Of a DNA stretch of 64,000 nt, positions 13,253 through 24,491 are shown in pieces. This stretch comes from Plasmopara viticola. Taxonomy: Eukaryota > Oomycota > Peronosporomycetes > Peronosporales > Peronosporaceae. The stretch covers positions 1,612,001 to 1,676,000 of the forward strand of contig MBPM02000001.1 in assembly GCA_001695595.3 (NCBI GenBank). The letters are read 5' to 3'. A program made the position numbers and the translations under genes. Below the pieces are notes generated by a model that saw only the letters and a list, made by a program, of their open reading frames with translations, ran no database searches and was not told the DNA's origin. Numbering within the stretch: position 1 is the first letter of the stretch; each line of letters starts with the position of its first letter.

Positions 13253-13768
13253 TTGCCACAAAGAAGCACGTCAATGCTGACTTGTCGTGCACTTAATTGC
13301 ATAGATCATAATGATTCTAGTAACGAAGACGTAAGGCCGCGAGCCGATTCGCCTCAATTTGACCTTCAAGACAAATCAAACTGTAATGAGAAGCGCAAGC
13401 GCAAACACCGATGTGTCCAAGTTATTCCACTTCATCGTGAACGCTCTTCGTGTAAATTTTGGTGTTTTGAAACAGGAATATATTGTAAAATAAATGTCTT
13501 TTACGCACTAGGCATTTGCTCACTAGGTGTAACAATTACGCTGATTCAGCGAACGGTTCCTTGTGAATGTCTCAGCTTTGTCAAAGTGCTAAGACAGGAT
13601 ATGAAAGAACAACCTTCGATTGTATCTTTTCTCCAAGACAGAACACTTTTACGAGTGGCGAAAAACGGCAAGACTACTTATAAATCACTCGTGTCATTTA
13701 GTTTCAGTCCGCACCGATCTTTTAGCAACTCTGGTGGGTTAATTAAGCGGCTTGAAGTGGTCAATTGA
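13253..13768 (+). CDS. Unrecognised open frame, 171 codons
   Basis: The longest open frame between the Polinton remnant and SURF1. It opens with TTG; the first ATG is at about 13271. The N-terminal half is hydrophilic and basic (KRKRKHR near codon 48); the middle has a short hydrophobic run (about codons 80-96). A possible 60-base GT-AG intron (donor gtaaat near 13451, acceptor near 13510) would keep the frame and remove part of the middle. No domain recognised. It may be a real small gene, an exon, or chance; supporting evidence is only length and a gene-like composition. Confidence 0.28.
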   Translation: MPQRSTSMLTCRALNCIDHNDSSNEDVRPRADSPQFDLQDKSNCNEKRKRKHRCVQVIPLHRERSSCKFWCFETGIYCKINVFYALGICSLGVTITLIQRTVPCECLSFVKVLRQDMKEQPSIVSFLQDRTLLRVAKNGKTTYKSLVSFSFSPHRSFSNSGGLIKRLEVVN

Positions 13769-14724
13769 GGCGGAAAAACACGCGACACTTAGCAAAAACG
13801 TCACATCATCGCGTCTTTACCTTTTGAGCGCTCTACATATAACTCTAGCTTGCCTTGACAATATCAGATTACCTTAAGGATTGAAAGTTTTGTTTAAGGG
13901 TTTGCATAGCCGCTGTTAAGTAGGTAGCACCGAAACAACAACTCTTTTTGTGCCAAGCATTACCTCACTTAAAGAGTGTCTTAGAAAATCTTTGTGTCGC
14001 ACAAAGCAGATGGGTGTACCGCTGGCCTATATTGGCCGGGTAAATGGAAGGTTCTCGTCCTCGTTAATGTCAGTATTTGAAGAGTGTGTATTTTTCAAGT
14101 GAGATGGCGACCTTTGTTTGCATCGGGCGGTAAACAATTTATACATCCCATCTCCAGCAGCGTTGGTGACTGCGGTCCCTTGAAACACAGCAGAGATCTA
14201 CCTGTGCTCTCGTTCTCAACATTAAGGACTCCGTCAACAAGAATATCCTACGACGGCTCTTGTTGCAAGAGATTGCTGAGAATTATGTTATTGGTGGGTG
14301 AGGCTTAACGCATAACTAATAAATATGACAATTGGCTCAGCGCTTTAAAAAACTGTATCTATGACCGATGAGATTGGCAACCGCTTTGTAAATTTTATGG
14401 GTCACTCGTGGTTAACAAATTAAGCAATAGGTTTAAGGCGTTAAAACTTACTTTTGACCCGTGAAGGCGGTGTGATATCCGTGTCTTCGTTTTTCATCTT
14501 GGCAGGTGAAGATTCAGTCAAATACTCTTCGAAGCACTCATTGGCTTTGCTGCCAGCTTATTCACATTCGGACTTTTATGTTTCAAACGAAGAGAACATT
14601 GAGACTATCGTGTGTGAAAGTGCACTCATTTCATTACGGATTGTATAAAGCACAATTTTGGTACATACGGTTTCTGGAGTGCATACTAAGGTGTAGTCTT
14701 TTGTAATCGGAGTTTTCTACATCA
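13769..14724. other. No gene recognised
   Basis: Two short plus-strand frames (14084-14308 and 14454-14648) have mixed composition and could be exons of whatever begins at 13253, but no domain or consistent splice pattern was found. Confidence 0.35.
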
Positions 14725-15798
14725 TTATGGTGGCAATGACGCAGTAACAAAAGTTGTGATGAGAGCATTAGACAGGTAAATATTTTGGCGTTGCTGTTGC
14801 TCTATGTGAAACTCAAGTTTGCTGAATTTCGGTAAGAAATGTGCAGTATTAAAATTAGACTGCAAAGCTACTTGCGCGCTTTGATTTCTAGAGGGACTAA
14901 AGAGTCTATGCAAGTGCAATTCTGAAGCCAGAGTTGACACATTCAGGGCTATGTGCGTATGTGAAATTAAATTTAACAGAAAATTTTGTAGACTGAGGCC
15001 AGCCGTGCACTCCTACTTCTTGTCGATACTTCGCTTTCTAAAACCAATTTGCTTTTGATGTTTTTGCGTTGAAAACCTACTCCAGGAATATATTCGACTT
15101 TATTACATCCGGATAATTCGGACGCATTGCAAAAGAAAACCGCTCTTTTAAGCCTAGCCAATGAGAATAAAGGCCAGGCGATGGCTTTGATGGAATATGG
15201 GCGATATGAGTGAATTTTATATGTAAAAAGATATGTTTACCAAGCAAAGCAATGCCTACCTTTGAAGGTTTTGTTTAGTATGACTGCTTTGAGATATTCT
15301 TGCCGTATTAAATCGACATTGTTGACTTTTAAACGGGTAATAAAGTAGATTACAGCTCTTTTGACTGCGCCTCCATTGCTTCCACTTGCGCTGGTACGTT
15401 TTCTTGGCCAAGCTTGTGTCGTGTGCAAAAAGTAGACGCAAGCTTGGTAGGGTTATCGTCGCGGTGTACTGGTATCTCAATGGATGTGCCGTCTCCATGT
15501 CGATGTCAAGCGTAAGAAGAAGCACATTTTGACGATCTGCTTCCGTCTCCGTTAGGGTTTTAGTCTCAGCTTTCTCCAAGGCCTCCGAGTGGGCAGACAA
15601 TTCAGCAGCGAAGTCTTCTGGATGTTGTTTCGCTTGTTTGTACTCTCGCTCGTTCAAGCTTCTTAAAATTGACTGAGCCAGCACATTTTGACATGCTAAC
15701 AACAAATCATTTTGTTTAATCGACCGCAATACCAGTAATGACAGCTGAATCCTTCGAGGTAGTCGCGAGTGCATTTGGTATACCAAATCATCAAACAT
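14725..15798 (-). CDS. Unrecognised gene, probably several exons
   Basis: A reverse-strand frame of 180 codons starts with ATG at 15798. Its first 150 codons read like a folded, partly helical protein with a charged segment near codons 55-90. A second frame, overlapping its end (15237-15428), continues in a protein-like way with NVDLIRQEYLKAVILNKTF, and further frames at 14973-15161 and 14725-14940 may be downstream exons. The joins could not be fixed: no good GT-AG pair restores the frame near 15380, so either an intron was missed or the gene is broken. The function is unknown. Confidence 0.35.
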
Positions 15799-16672
15799 CG
15801 ACGTGGAATTGGTTTAACGAGCAAGCTTCATCCGACACCCGTGTGTGAAGACAACAACGTGAGTATCACGCGAGTACAGTGTGGTCACATTAAATCCAAT
15901 CAAACAAATCCCTTTCATCTTCATGCGCGAGCCCTAGCTACGCGGTGATTTGCAAGACTTTATACTAGTAATTCAGCAAGTAGCTGAAAGCAAGTGCGTT
16001 TCATGAAATAGGAACTCGCGGATCTTCTTACAAAGCTTTTAGAAGCACATGCAAAGCCATCTCCTCAGGCATATATGTGACAGCACTTAACACTTTGTCG
16101 GTAAGCGTATCGTGTTCCTCGCGAAAGATAGCGAAGGCGTATACTGTGCTGCCAGAATTAAGCATCTTACATCGTTTGATGAAAATGATGATCCGATTCA
16201 GCAATTTAACATTAGATCGCTAATTCAGTACATCTTAAAATCTATGGCGAATGGCAACCAGCATCCCGCGATAACGACTGCTAAGTCCTGGTGTGTGGGT
16301 TCCGGTAGCTTGAAACTCAAATTGGAAAATTTACATTTATAGTAGTAAGAAGGCACGACACTTTTCTTGATCGACATTATGGAACCGCTATGCAGATAAA
16401 TAATTTAGATTAACGAGGTGTTAAGATTGCCCACTGCTTTACGTGTACACAAGGCAAGTTCGGCGTGTCAAAATCATAACAAGCAGTGCGGCTAAGTAGT
16501 AACAGCAATGTTGTTCCTTTTTAGTATGAAGTTAGCACTGCTTAATTAACTTTTTAGCGCCAGGTAACGTGTACAATCCGATCTAATATATATATATCGA
16601 TGCTAACATTGCAAATAGATACATAAAACAAAAGGCAGGACTTACTGCACCATATGCCATCAAAATAAAATC
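15799..16672. other. Intergenic, one possible exon
   Basis: A plus-strand open frame at 16112-16342 (76 codons) follows a good donor-like gtaagc at 16100. It reads like protein but is unassigned. A short run ELADLLTKLL near 16010-16040 resembles the end of a Copia RNase H domain but is too short to call. The rest holds nothing recognisable; note an AT dinucleotide run near 16580. Confidence 0.3.
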
Positions 16673-17855
16673 TCAGGAAGTGGAGAAAACACAAAAAGTT
16701 ACGACTGTAAAGACCGACATTTCGTGACCAATTGGTCTTGCCCGATTGACCTTTGTAGCAAAAAATGAATCAGTCTTCTTCAGAACATCTGAGCGCACTT
16801 TGATGTCGTGAAAAGATTGAGGTATTTTGAATCGCATGCGGGTTAATCGTTTTTGTGGTTTGCTGTTGTCAAAAACACGATTAGCAACGATGCCAGTCAG
16901 AAAGTGTCGATGCACAAAAAATGTCATTGCGTGTCGCTTACCGATAGCATCTCCGCGTCTGAGGCTCAATAAGTAGATGCTCGGTCATGTCACTTACAGT
17001 CTCAAAACTTTCTAAAGCCCTTCGTCTCCATTATTTAAACGGATCCACATCGTCACGCTAGAGCAAGTGACAAAATCAAATGTAAGCTTTTCCGTCGAAC
17101 GATCCGTAAACGACGCGATCGTTTTGCTAAATTTGTTTGACATGAAGTCAACATGGCAAATGTGCACCGCATCTCCCTTCGTCAGTTGCACGGGTTTTTT
17201 GGCGACACATGTGATAAACACTTCGTCAACATCTACGCCTAGAATCATGAGTGACTTTCTTGTCGCAAGCTCCTCTTCTGTAAGTGAAAGCACCTCTACT
17301 TGTAATACTGGCTTTTCTTTTTGCGGCCCTAGTTTCTGATCGTCCGACCGACCCAGTGCTCGCAAAGCAACTTTGGCAGCCTTCGCCATAGCTACCTTTT
17401 TGGATACACCTTCCCCCTGGCCCATTAGCATGTCGTCAATCTGTAATTTGCACACAGTGTCGGCGATGGCTAGTGTCACCCACGTCCTCGATCGAGTACT
17501 TCATCTGCTTCTTGTCTCTTTGCATACGCTCGTTGAGTACGCTAACAATGCTAAGGTCAAAGCTAGCCACATCGTCCATTGAATCTGAACTAGCCAATAC
17601 TGCACGTCCATTCAAGGCATGTAAAGACCAATGGTCAGATCGCCTTCATTTCACCCGACGTCCGGCAGTCGACGTCGTTTCGCTTTTCTCTTCCTTAGAC
17701 TTCTGTACAAGATGTGCACGTCTGAGAGCATATGCTATCTGTACATTAATAAAGTGTAGACGCTCATGCACTGAAAGAAAGCTGTGGTACGCATGAAAGT
17801 TGCCCAGCATGGGTCCTTCGGCGTATGGGTTGATTGGCAACTCCGCGACTGTAAT
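16673..17855 (-). pseudogene. Double-stranded-RNA-binding-motif protein, reading frame broken
   Basis: Reverse-strand gene remnant. The segment 17012-17479 carries the second half of a double-stranded RNA-binding motif: a beta strand VTLAIADTVCKLQI followed by GQGEGVSKKVAMAKAAKVAL, which fits the G-x-G-x-SKK-x-A-x-x-x-AA-x-x-AL signature. The upstream helix lies in another frame (MDDVASFDLSIVSVLNERMQ, about 17522-17582), so there is a frame break near 17475. Further upstream the frame is cut by TGA at about 17643-17645, before another protein-like stretch at 17646-17851 that follows a splice-acceptor-like 'ttacag'. After the motif come about 100 residues of unknown type, and a possible 39-base intron leads to the frame at 16673-16969. 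An intron with a GT start could remove the TGA without changing frame, so part of the damage may be only apparent. The gene is divergent from SURF1, about 55 bp apart. The family beyond the RNA-binding motif is unknown. Confidence 0.5.
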
Positions 17856-17906
17856 TGGTAGAAAAAACGTTAGGACGCAAAATCATTCGCCAAAATAATT
17901 AAAACG

Positions 17907-19328
17907 ATGCAAGGGCGACGAGTGCTGCGCAACATGACGCTTTTAATCCCAAGGCGCTACGCAGCTTCGGTTTCCCATACCAACAGCAACAACGACAGCA
18001 GCTCTTCTCGATATGCGGGCATGGCATTTTTTGGTGCTGTGGTGCGTCCAAGTTGTGAGAAATAGCCTACTATTTTTCTTAATGTATGTATGATTGATTG
18101 CGACTTGCAGACGGTAACGACGGCGTACCTCGGCAAATGGCAGGAATGACGCCTTCAATGTCGAAGGTTTGGGCTTATGCTAAAAGCTGGGTTCCTTTAT
18201 GCAGATCGAGCGTTACTATTGGAAGAAAGATCTGATTGACCAGCGCGCGAAAGAGCTATCCGAGTCAGTCGCAGAGCTTCCAAAGGGCGCTACGGCAAGC
18301 GATGACATGTAAGCTTGGTGTGACGTGCTCACACGAAAGACTTAGATGCTTTCATACAACTCATTAATCGGATGGATGGTGCAGTGACGATATTGAGTAC
18401 CGTCAGCTTTGTCTCAAGGGCGTTTTTAAGCCAGGAAGTACCTTCTACTTGTGTACGATAATGCATTAAGCTTCTCATATAGCATCTGACTCTTCGACAT
18501 TCCTCGATGCCGATAGATCCACGATCTGCTCCTGCGGACCAGAGTGATTCAGTAGCAAATGTGAAGTCTGGTGGATATATATATTCATTGTTGGAGCGCA
18601 AGAACGGGTAAGTTTGCCAGCACATTTCGCTTAAACTTGAAACCGAAGAGCCTTTAATGCGCGCAGGACACCGGTGATTGTGAACCGAGGCTGGCTCCCA
18701 CGCAAGCTCCTTGATGAGCATATGGCACGCCGCAAAAAAGAGGATGAAGGAGAGCTGTCATTTGTTGGTGTGCTCCGTCACGGCGAAGCGGTAAGTACAG
18801 CATTTATAAAGCAATTTATGACGCTTCGAAGTATATGATGATCTGGCTACGCTACAGAGAAATGCTTTTACACCCAACAACGATCCCGAGAATCGCCAAT
18901 TCTTTTACCTGGATCACAATGAGCTGGCGAAAGCCATGGGTGTAACCTCGGCGGATTTGCCTGTGATTGTCGATGCTCTCGGTGGGTGGCGTACCACCTC
19001 TTGCACAAGCGTCAGTGACCAATTTAAGGCGTGTGTTTAATGACAGTAACCGATGGCGAGACTGGAGAGATCACGCTAGACAACTTTGTTCGAAAGAGTA
19101 TCACCTCTTATCTGGAATTTTACATGACCCCTGAAATGCATGCTGGATACGCCGCAACTTGGTAAGGTCCGATACTAAGCAAATGATAGGAAAATGCTAA
19201 GGATGCGATACTGGATTTGGCGTGCGTGCAGGTTTGGTTGCAGTATTGCGGCTGCAGTCATGGGTTTTTTGCGTTTTAAAAAGGGAAATGCCCGTGCTCG
19301 CCAGGTGGCTAAGTTCTCACATCGTTAA
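17907..19328 (+). CDS. SURF1: SURF1-like cytochrome c oxidase assembly protein, nine exons
   Basis: SURF1 is a mitochondrial inner-membrane protein that helps assemble cytochrome c oxidase. ATG at 17907 starts a basic, serine-rich leader that fits a mitochondrial presequence. Family signatures follow in order over short exons: TAYLGKWQ-IERYYWKKDL (the G-x-WQ-x-x-R...WK motif), EYRQLCLKGVF, a PRSAP loop, PVIVNRGWLP (the VNRGW motif), NAFTPNNDPE and FYLDHNELA. The last exon has the second membrane segment and a basic tail ending at TAA 19326-19328. Exons by reading: 17907-18041, 18111-18143, 18205-18308, 18385-18452, 18517-18607, 18667-18790, 18858-18981, 19047-19161, 19232-19328. All introns but one are GT-AG. 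The second appears to start GA (gaatga at 18144) where GT is expected; unspliced, the frame stops at once. The family call is firm; whether this copy is intact depends on that site. Confidence 0.88.
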
Positions 19329-19584
19329 GTGTAGTGCGATATGTACACGTCAGTCTTTATTGGGAATATTGCAAAAGGTCACTTAATTTTACCAGAAAAT
19401 ATTAAAAAACACTGGTACAAATTTAGACATTCAGTAAACGACAATTTGTTGGGTAACGTGCAATGTGAGTCCAACTCTCACTTGCGAAAATATCAAAAGA
19501 AGATGGATGACGAATTTAACCTCAAGCGCTTGCGGAAAAGAGATGAGCAAGTGACAAGAAAACCGTCGCCGCCATCGTGTTGAT

Positions 19585-19791
19585 TGTTAGAAAAACAGCT
19601 ATCAGCACACGTTGCGCGATCGAATCTCCGGACCATAGGACGACATGATTACGCACACGATGACGCGACATGATTGCGCCCACGATGACGTCATAGGAAA
19701 GGCTTAGAGGTAGCTCGGAATAGCGAACTAAGGACCTTAAATACATCTACTTCCAAACTTGCCTTCTACTGCTCACATCATCTTCTCAACA
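19585..19791 (+). repeat. Left LTR of the Copia element (207 bp)
   Basis: Begins TGTTAG and ends CAACA (TG...CA ends). It contains two copies of a 25-bp unit with 'cgacatgatt' and 'cacgatgacg', ending in the palindrome TGACGTCA, a bZIP (CRE/ATF-type) site. A TATA-like 'ttaaatac' lies at about 19736-19743. The promoter role of these sites is inferred. Confidence 0.95.
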
Positions 19792-19803
19792 GGTTATGAG
19801 CCC
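19792..19803 (+). promoter_or_regulatory. Primer-binding site, initiator tRNA-Met anticodon-arm type
   Basis: The sequence right after the left LTR is GGTTATGAGCCC. This is complementary to the anticodon arm (GGGCTCATAACC) of initiator tRNA-Met, matching the half-tRNA priming known from Drosophila copia rather than 3'-end priming. The gag start codon ATG (19796-19798) lies inside this site. Confidence 0.75.
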
Positions 19804-22800
19804 AAGTGACTCCGACGACGCGCCAAGCACACCGACTCCAGTCAGCTTCGACGCCGGCCACGACAGGGCCACAGCGTCTCCAGTAGTTGTGGAAGCCACG
19901 TCTACCGCTCATGGAAGGAGCGACGACGTCAACGCAAGGATCCTCGCCACGCTCCTCGACCTCCAAGCACGGATGACGCAGATGGAGGCCTCGCAAGTGA
20001 AGAGAGACGAGGACGAGCGTATGCTTGGAGCAATTGAGTCTGGCATGTTCCATTCCGCTCTTGGCAATGGCCGAGGGGGTATTCCGATGAACATCGATGC
20101 GCTAAGTCATTCGCCCGTGCAGCAAAGGCATGGCCAAGGCCGCGCATACGTGCAGCGTACGCATGAGGCAGGAAGACAACCTGCACGGTCGGAATGGGGC
20201 GCTCAGCGCGGTGAAGTGCCGCAGCAAACCCAGTTCCGATCACCACAGTTTGCAGCGGCACAGGATTACGCGCGACGAACGGAGCCGGTCGCACAACAAG
20301 CGATGCGTGTACCAGATGAGCGGCAGCGCAGGCTCACGATTCGCAAGTTTGACGGAACGGAATTGTATCGAGGACTGGGCTCCGGGTTTCTGGATTGGGG
20401 TCGGACTTTTATGCGTCAGATTCAGTACGCGCAAGCAGCGTGTGGTTTTGAATGGTCAGAAGACGTGAAGACTGACTTGCTTGGTCACTACTTGAGTGGC
20501 ACGGCCGAGCGGTACTACAACAAGCAGGTCGAGACTTGGTGGCGCCAGCTCCCGACGCTGGACCATGTAATGGAGCGACTACACCAGACGTTTAAGACGA
20601 CGATCACTGCGTCACAGTCAATGAGACTGTTCACGGCAAAGAAAGACGCCAAGAGGACCTGGCCCGAGCACTACCTGTACTTGGTGGCAGTGAGCGACGC
20701 GTGCGGAGGGGCTGATGCGCAAGTGCTCGACAACATTGTCCACTATGCGTCGAGTGAGCTGCGCACGGTACTCATGGCAAAGTATGATGCCAGGCGCCTT
20801 GATTTCCTCGTTCGAGCGGAAGAGCTCGCGCATTTCGCACAGTCTGTTGAGATTGATACGAGGGGTCCTGCTTCGTTTGGGAAAGACGTCGTTGCGAACA
20901 TCGTCGAGAGCAAACCACGCGTCGAGACACGAGCGTGCTTTGGATGCGGCAAGGTTGGTCACATTTTGGCTGCTTGTTCCGATAAGAAGAAGAGGCATAA
21001 TGGTGCCAAGGGTAGCTGGAAGAGAAACGTCAAGACGAAGGACGTTGTAAATTACACCTTATGCGTACAAGATAGCAACACTCAAGAGAAGGTTTGGATC
21101 TTGGACAGCGGGTCGAGCCGGCATCTCGTGAACGACGCAGCTCTACTCGAAGATGCACGAGAATGTGACGATCAGTGTTTGGTAGCCGATGGCAAGATGC
21201 TTCAGCTGACGCTGGTCGGTAGCGTGCTACTGCGGGTAACTGCGCTCGGCAAGCCGAGCATCGTTCGCCTAACGGACGACTACTACGCACCAATGCTAGC
21301 CCGCAATATATTGTCGTACGGCAAGCTTGAGTTCAAAGGATTCAAGCTCGCTTACGCAAACGATCGGCGAACGATTAGATCGCTCAACACAGGCGACGTC
21401 GTCTTTGATGTGGCAATGCAGAACAATGTGCTTGTTGTAGAAGTGCAAGCCGAACGAAACGGCATTAACAAGACTGGCTCCATCGTGGCATCGATTGCTA
21501 AAGTGAAGGGGTGCAGAGAAAACGTCCAGCGTGGAACACTCATGCATTTCCATCAGCGTTTCGGGCACCTATCGTACGACAGAATCAAGAAGATGGCGCT
21601 CGAGCCCGGCTCTGGAATTCAGCTCACGGACTGTCGCCGCATGGTGTGCGTCACATGCGCACAGAGTAAGCAAACCAAGAACGCGCAGTCAAAGAAAGAT
21701 ACGGGTGTGCACTCCCCGATCGATCGCATCGGTGGTGTGATTTGCTCAGACCTTAAGGGACCGATGACACCAAGGGACCGCCTTGGCAATCGGTATCTCG
21801 TTAACTTCGTCGATCACAAGAGCAATTACTGCCGCGTATTTCTGGCACGCACCAAGGACCAAGCGGCGAAAAGGTTCAAGGAATTCTTAGTGTTTTTTGA
21901 GAAGCGTTTCGACTGTCGCATTCATGTGTTACGCACAGATGGGGGTGGCGAATATCGGAACGTTGATTTGTTCTGCCAGTCCGCCGGCGTGTCACGGCAG
22001 GTGAGCGAAGCAAGAAATCAAGCATCAAATGGCAAGGCAGAGCGCATGCACCGGACGATTGTAAACATGGCTCGCTCTATGATTTTTGCTAGCAAGCTCC
22101 CGCTGAAGTTCTGGGGAGATGCGGTGGAATACTCAGCGTACATTCTGAATCGAAGCCCCACAAGCTCGAACGTCAACCAAGCATCACCAATCGAGGTACT
22201 AACAAGTCAAGCGCCCGATCTTCGTGATATCGTTACTTTTGGTTCGGTATGCACAGTGTACCGTGACCCGAAGAAGAACTCTTTTGCACAGCGGGCGCAG
22301 ATTGGTATCATCGTGGGTCGCAGCGACGAGACCAAAGGATATCGTGTGTTCGTACGCAAGGCCAATGTCGTGATCGTGACCCAGCACGTCAAGAACATTA
22401 AGGCAATCTCCGACAAGCACAGCGGGCAGCTACTCTACGAAGCAGGAGCTGAGGAGGAGACATCTTCGATTGTTCCCGTCGTAGCAAAAACAAAGGGGAC
22501 CTGCTTATCAGAAATCGTGGGTACGTGCAACCCATGCCACACGAGGGGCTGCCAAGCGAGCGGCACAAGACAGTAAACCCGTGACAAGTGATGTACCAGC
22601 TGTGATGCAAGTTTACGAGGCAGATCCCAAGACACACGCGGAGGCAATGCGCAGCACGAAAGCTGAAGGATGGAGAAAGGCAATGCTCGAGGAGATCCTC
22701 GCTCTCCAAAACAATGGTGTCTGGAATGTGATCAAGCGACCGGCTGGGGCCAACATGCTTCACAGTAAGTGGGTATTCAAGACCAAAACTGATGCGAATG

Positions 22801-24221
22801 GCGCGGTGGAGCGCCTCAAGGCGCGGCCAGTTGCGTGCGGGAATGAGCAAGTTTTCGGCATCGATTACGCGCTCACCTTCGCTGCGGTCATGGATATGTC
22901 GACAGTTGAGGTAATATTAGGCCTTGCAGCGACGTGGGGGGTGCCGGCAAAGCATGGTGATATTCCGAACGCCTACGTCAAGGCCGACAAGGAGAAGGAC
23001 CTTGAGATTCTGCTTCACGTGCCTAGGGGTATGGACATCAAGGACGAACAACTAAAGAAGCTTGGTGCGACCAACGTAAGCGAAGTCGCGCTTGAGCTGA
23101 AGAAGAGCCAATATGGACTGAAGCAGGCAGGACGATTATGGAGTCAATTGCTACACGCACGACTCACTGAAGCAGGATTCAAGCAGTGTATCAGCGACAT
23201 GTGTCTGTATTTCAAGCGCGAGGAAGAAATCTTGACAGTGGTCGGCGTCTACGTCGACGATCTTCTTGTCACAGCAACAAGAGCTGCAGCGGTTGAGCAA
23301 TTTTTCGTGTCGATGGCATCGCTTTCGATCAAGAATCTTGGACCAGTGTCGAAGTTTCTCGGTATAAGGGTGACGGCACTCGACACGCACGCATATGCCC
23401 TTGATCAGGAGGAGGCTATTGGCGAGCTGTTGCGTGAGCACGGCATGGGTTCGGCCAACCCCACGCGGACGCCTATTGGTGATGATTGCTACGAAGAAGT
23501 TACGGCAGATAGTGCGCTGCTGCAGTAATCCGGGTCACCAAGTATACGTTCGTTTCAGTCGTTGGTCGGTAGTTTGCTTTGGATCGCACGATGCACGCGT
23601 CCAGATATTGCGTTTGCGGTTCACAAAGCCACGCGCCAGACACATGCACCGCGCGTACGAGACTGGAAACTCGCAAAAAGGATAGCGCGCTATCTTAGTG
23701 GCAGCAAGGTGATGCGGCTTGAAATGCGAGCTAATACCGACCGCAACGAACAAATAACGCTCGAGTCATACAGTGATGCCGACTTTGCTGCCGACAAGGG
23801 AGACAGAAAATCGCTCACTGGTGCCATCGTTTTGCTAAATGGGATGCCTGTAAGCTGGGCAGCCAAGAAACAAGGTGGCGTCTCTCTCTCGACTATGGAG
23901 GCCGAATTTGTCGCGGCGTCTGAGACGGCACGCGAGCTTCTTGGTATTCAAGAGATGCTTAAAGAGGTGGGACTTGCACCGACTCAGCCTATGACAATGC
24001 ATGCGGATAACCAGGCCACGATTCGCCAGATCGAAGGAGAGACTTCGTCTCTAAAAGCTAAACACATCGACGTGCGCCTCAAGTTTGTTAAGGACTTTGC
24101 TCGTCGTGGCGTCGTTGAGATGCGCTACGTCCGGTCAGAGCTTATGCTCGCGGACTTACTGACAAAGGCGTTAGATCAGCACAAGCTTGCAGAGCTGCGA
24201 GCGCTCGTGGGGTTGCGCTAG
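19796..24221 (+). pseudogene. Copia gag-pol polyprotein, one frameshift and one stop
   Basis: The polyprotein starts with ATG at 19796 inside the primer-binding site. Gag covers about codons 1-430, with a zinc knuckle [14 protein letters not shown] near codon 380. The protease active site is [10 protein letters not shown] near codon 433. Next are the GAG-pre-integrase motif [12 protein letters not shown] and the integrase core with acidic residues near codons 651 (SDLKGP), 714 (LRTDGGG) and 748 (GKAERMHR). The first frame ends at TAA 22574-22576. Reverse transcriptase continues in the next frame (22581-23528) with YVDDLL at about 23250-23267. A TAA at 23526-23528 interrupts it, and the rest with RNase H (SDADFAADKGDRKSLTG near 23775, STMEAEF near 23892) runs in the same frame to 24221. 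Copia elements normally have one continuous frame, so two defects disable this copy. The shift lies between about 22485 and 22576, near A- and G-runs. Confidence 0.95.
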
Positions 24222-24240
24222 TTACGGCGGCGGGGACACG

Positions 24241-24254
24241 ATCGCGAGGAGGAG
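24241..24254 (+). promoter_or_regulatory. Polypurine tract
   Basis: The purine-rich gcgaggaggag directly abuts the right LTR, the place where plus-strand DNA synthesis is primed in LTR retrotransposons. Confidence 0.75.
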
Positions 24255-24486
24255 TGTTAGAAAAACAGCTATCAGCACACGTTGCGCGATCGAATCTCCG
24301 GACCATAGGACGACATGATTACGCACACGATGACGCGACATGATTACGCACACGATGACGCGACATGATTGCGCCCACGATGACGTCATAGGAAAGGCTT
24401 AGAGGTAGCTCGGAATAGCGAACTAAGGACCTTAAATACATTTACTTCCAAACTTGCCTTCTACTGCTCACATCATCTTCTCAACA
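24255..24486 (+). repeat. Right LTR of the Copia element (232 bp)
   Basis: Same as the left LTR except for one extra 25-bp unit (three instead of two) and one C-to-T difference ('catctac' left, 'catttac' right). It ends CAACA and is followed by the target duplication TTGAT. Confidence 0.95.
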
Positions 24487-24491
24487 TTGAT

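Larger units (their letters stand above)
19585..24486 (+). mobile_element. Ty1/Copia LTR retrotransposon, nearly intact and young
   Basis: Complete element of 4.9 kb: left LTR 19585-19791, primer-binding site, one long gag-pol region, polypurine tract, right LTR 24255-24486. It is flanked by a 5-bp target duplication TTGAT (19580-19584 and 24487-24491). The domain order protease, integrase, reverse transcriptase, RNase H is that of Copia. The LTRs differ by one base and by one 25-bp internal repeat unit, which means a recent insertion. A frameshift and a stop in pol make this copy non-autonomous as read. It landed about 250 bp downstream of SURF1. Confidence 0.97.

Noticed and set aside
16010..16045. 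ELADLLTKLL run resembling the end of a Copia RNase H domain
   Set aside because: Only about ten residues, with no other Copia sequence around it; likely chance or a helix of an unknown exon.
20130..20468. Alternative-frame open stretches within Copia gag (also 19929-20294 and 20618-20998)
   Set aside because: All overlap the verified gag frame and have no protein-like pattern.
22398..22850. Reverse-strand open frame of 150 codons inside Copia pol
   Set aside because: It lies wholly antisense to the integrase-reverse transcriptase junction and shows no domain; antisense frames are common in GC-rich coding DNA.
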